Source: Archangium violaceum
Lineage (GTDB): Bacteria > Myxococcota > Myxococcia > Myxococcales > Myxococcaceae
Direction of reading: 5' to 3'
Assembly: GCF_016887565.1 (NCBI RefSeq)
Contig: NZ_CP069396.1
Span: 3,251,001 to 3,315,000 of the forward strand
DNA: 64,000 nt
Positions 62,681 to 64,000 of this stretch are shown one piece after another (position 1 is the first letter of the stretch; each line of letters starts with the position of its first letter). The notes beneath the pieces are model-generated. The model was given only the letters and a program-made list of their open reading frames with translations. It was not told the origin of the DNA and did not search any database. A program made the translations under genes and the position numbers.

Positions 62681-64000
62681 CTACTTCTCCATGAACGTCT
62701 GCGCGGGAACGACCTGGACGGCATCGGCCCGGATGGGGAGGGGCAGGGAGATGATGGCCTTGTCCTCGCTCAGGAGCTCGGGCGGCTTGGGCGAGGCGTA
62801 GGAGATGGGCGAGGGGGGCTGCTCCTTGAGCAGCTTCGCGAGCCCGTCGGCGTCCTGGGTGACGAAGGCGAAGTTGAGGGCCTCGGGGCGGATCTGCCGG
62901 CGGACGGCGGCCTGGACGGACTCGGGGGTCATCTTCGCGAGCGCGGCGCGGTACTGCTCCAGGAAGTCCGGCGTGCCGTAGAGGAGCGAGTCGATGGCGT
63001 ACCCGAGCCGGCGCTGGTCGGTCTGCTCCCACAGGCGGGAGTAGCCCAGGAGGAAGCCACGGCGCAGCTCGAACTGGTCCTGGGGGATGCCCTGCTTCAC
63101 CAGCCGGTCGAGGAAGTAGAGGGCGCCGCGGGTGGCGAACATGCCGTTGCCGGGCACCACCGGGCGGATCCACACGGTGATGTCCTGCTGGGTGCGCGCG
63201 ATGTTGGTGCGGTTGTAGGTGGTGCCGGGCTGCTCGATGAAGTGCTCGGCGTAGGCGTAGTCGCCGTAGTTGAGGCCGCGCTTCTCACGCAGCTCGCCGA
63301 AGAGGACGCCGGAGGACTGGCGGTGCTCTCCGAGGTACGAGAGGGCGAAGGACACGGGGAAGAAGTCCGGGTCCCCGCGGCGCAGGGGCGTGACGTAGCC
63401 CAGGGAGACGGCGGTGGAGAGGGTGGGCTTCTGCACCACGAGGGCGCGGCCGGCGGTGGTGGGCACGGGCGGCAGCTCCACGCGGGGAGCGCCGGTGGCC
63501 GGGAGCGCGGACAGGCGCGAGACGACGGTCTTCTGGAGCGCCTCGTCCACGGGGCCCGCGAGGCCGATGACGAGCCGGTCCTGGGTGAAGACGCGGGCGG
63601 CATGGGCCTTCACGTCCTCGAGGGTGATGGACTCCAGGCCCTTCTCGGTGCCGCCGACGAAGTGCGCGTAGGGGTGGCCCTGGTAGAGGAGCGCGTCGAG
63701 CGCCACCTTGCCGAGCATCTCGTCGTTCTCGCTGCGCAGCCCGTTGCGCACGTCGCTGAGGGCGCGGGCGCGGAGCCGCTCGAACTCCTGGGGCGAGAGA
63801 CGCGGCGCGAGGAGCACGTCGGTGAAGATGTCGAGGAAGCGGGCCAGGTGGTCCTTGTGGACGCGGCCGGAGAAGACGGTGAGCTCCTTGTCGGTGGAGG
63901 CGTTCAGCTCGGCGGCCATGGGGAAGAGGGCCTCGAGGAGCTGGGCGGAGGTGAGATTCCGCGTGCCACCTTCGGAGAGCACATCGGCGGTGAGGGCGGT
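62681..64000 (-). CDS. M16 family metallopeptidase, partial at the right edge
   Basis: At least 439 residues are visible; the N-terminus lies beyond position 64000, where the frame is still open (TALTADVLSEGGTRNL). Typical M16B features are seen: the strand ASTDKELTVFSGRV, the second-half LREKRGLNYGDYAYAEHF, and helices around FLDIFTDVLLAPRLSPQEFERLR. The metal site HxxEH would be just off the window, so whether it is catalytic cannot be told. M16B genes usually come in pairs of an active and an inactive subunit. It is probably exported. Confidence 0.88.
   Translation of the reverse strand, partial: TALTADVLSEGGTRNLTSAQLLEALFPMAAELNASTDKELTVFSGRVHKDHLARFLDIFTDVLLAPRLSPQEFERLRARALSDVRNGLRSENDEMLGKVALDALLYQGHPYAHFVGGTEKGLESITLEDVKAHAARVFTQDRLVIGLAGPVDEALQKTVVSRLSALPATGAPRVELPPVPTTAGRALVVQKPTLSTAVSLGYVTPLRRGDPDFFPVSFALSYLGEHRQSSGVLFGELREKRGLNYGDYAYAEHFIEQPGTTYNRTNIARTQQDITVWIRPVVPGNGMFATRGALYFLDRLVKQGIPQDQFELRRGFLLGYSRLWEQTDQRRLGYAIDSLLYGTPDFLEQYRAALAKMTPESVQAAVRRQIRPEALNFAFVTQDADGLAKLLKEQPPSPISYASPKPPELLSEDKAIISLPLPIRADAVQVVPAQTFMEK

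Overview
This window reads as core chromosome of a myxobacterium, most likely of the Cystobacterineae (Archangium/Cystobacter/Stigmatella-like). The evidence is very high G+C with GC-rich third codon positions, a translation factor IF2 of about 1,100 residues with an Ala/Pro/Gly-rich N-terminus, eukaryotic-type Ser/Thr kinases fused to zinc ribbons, PEGA or sulfatase-modifying-like domains, DUF4388 (PATAN) and J-domain/TPR proteins, many lipoproteins and a DUF574 methyltransferase. The genus assignment is inference. I see no rRNA, tRNA, CRISPR array, prophage or transposase.

Layout. 1-9.7 kb: a partial minus-strand gene, a GT-C-like membrane protein, an MFS transporter, a large lipoprotein, cystathionine beta-synthase, an AmgK-MurU sugar-kinase/nucleotidyltransferase pair (cell-wall recycling type) and a PP2C phosphatase. 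9.8-18.6 kb: DUF192 and TrmL genes back to back, then two large DUF4388 proteins. One carries about 740 residues of LAEEAR-type repeats, a J domain and TPRs. The other is a response regulator with DUF4388, a membrane anchor and TPRs. 18.6-25 kb: tsaD, rsmA, two small unknown genes, a deoxynucleoside kinase, then panB-panC-smpB-sspB, which joins pantothenate synthesis to trans-translation and ClpXP adaptor genes. 25-31.2 kb (minus): a Ser/Thr kinase, DUF971, HD-GYP, LysM and FecR genes in a probable signalling/envelope operon, and a nitrilase.

31.4-42.3 kb: the classical translation operon rimP-nusA-ylxR-infB-ylxP-rbfA-truB, followed by rpsO and pnp. rpsO has a clear promoter, and two 11-bp-stem hairpins lie between rpsO and pnp. 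42.6-50.7 kb (minus): a kinase/FGE-domain fusion, a TrpX-like binding protein and purB joined by ATGA overlaps, then dut, an M23 peptidase, a membrane protein and purC. 50.7-64 kb: a lipoprotein, a TrmJ-like methyltransferase, a tandem zinc-knuckle micro-protein, an HtrA protease, a zinc-ribbon/CFI-box protein coupled to a TlpA-type thioredoxin, a DUF574 methyltransferase, an outer-membrane D15-like protein, a sphingosine-phosphate-lyase-like PLP enzyme, a GH43 lipoprotein, a TSP3/OmpA porin and a truncated M16 peptidase.

A dispersed palindromic repeat of about 34 bp occurs eight times, always between genes and mostly at their 3' ends. Two copies, head to head, sit inside a 212-bp element with 32-bp terminal inverted repeats (1771-1982) that looks like a MITE. 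Recurrent TTGACC-like -35 boxes precede several genes, as expected for the housekeeping sigma factor.
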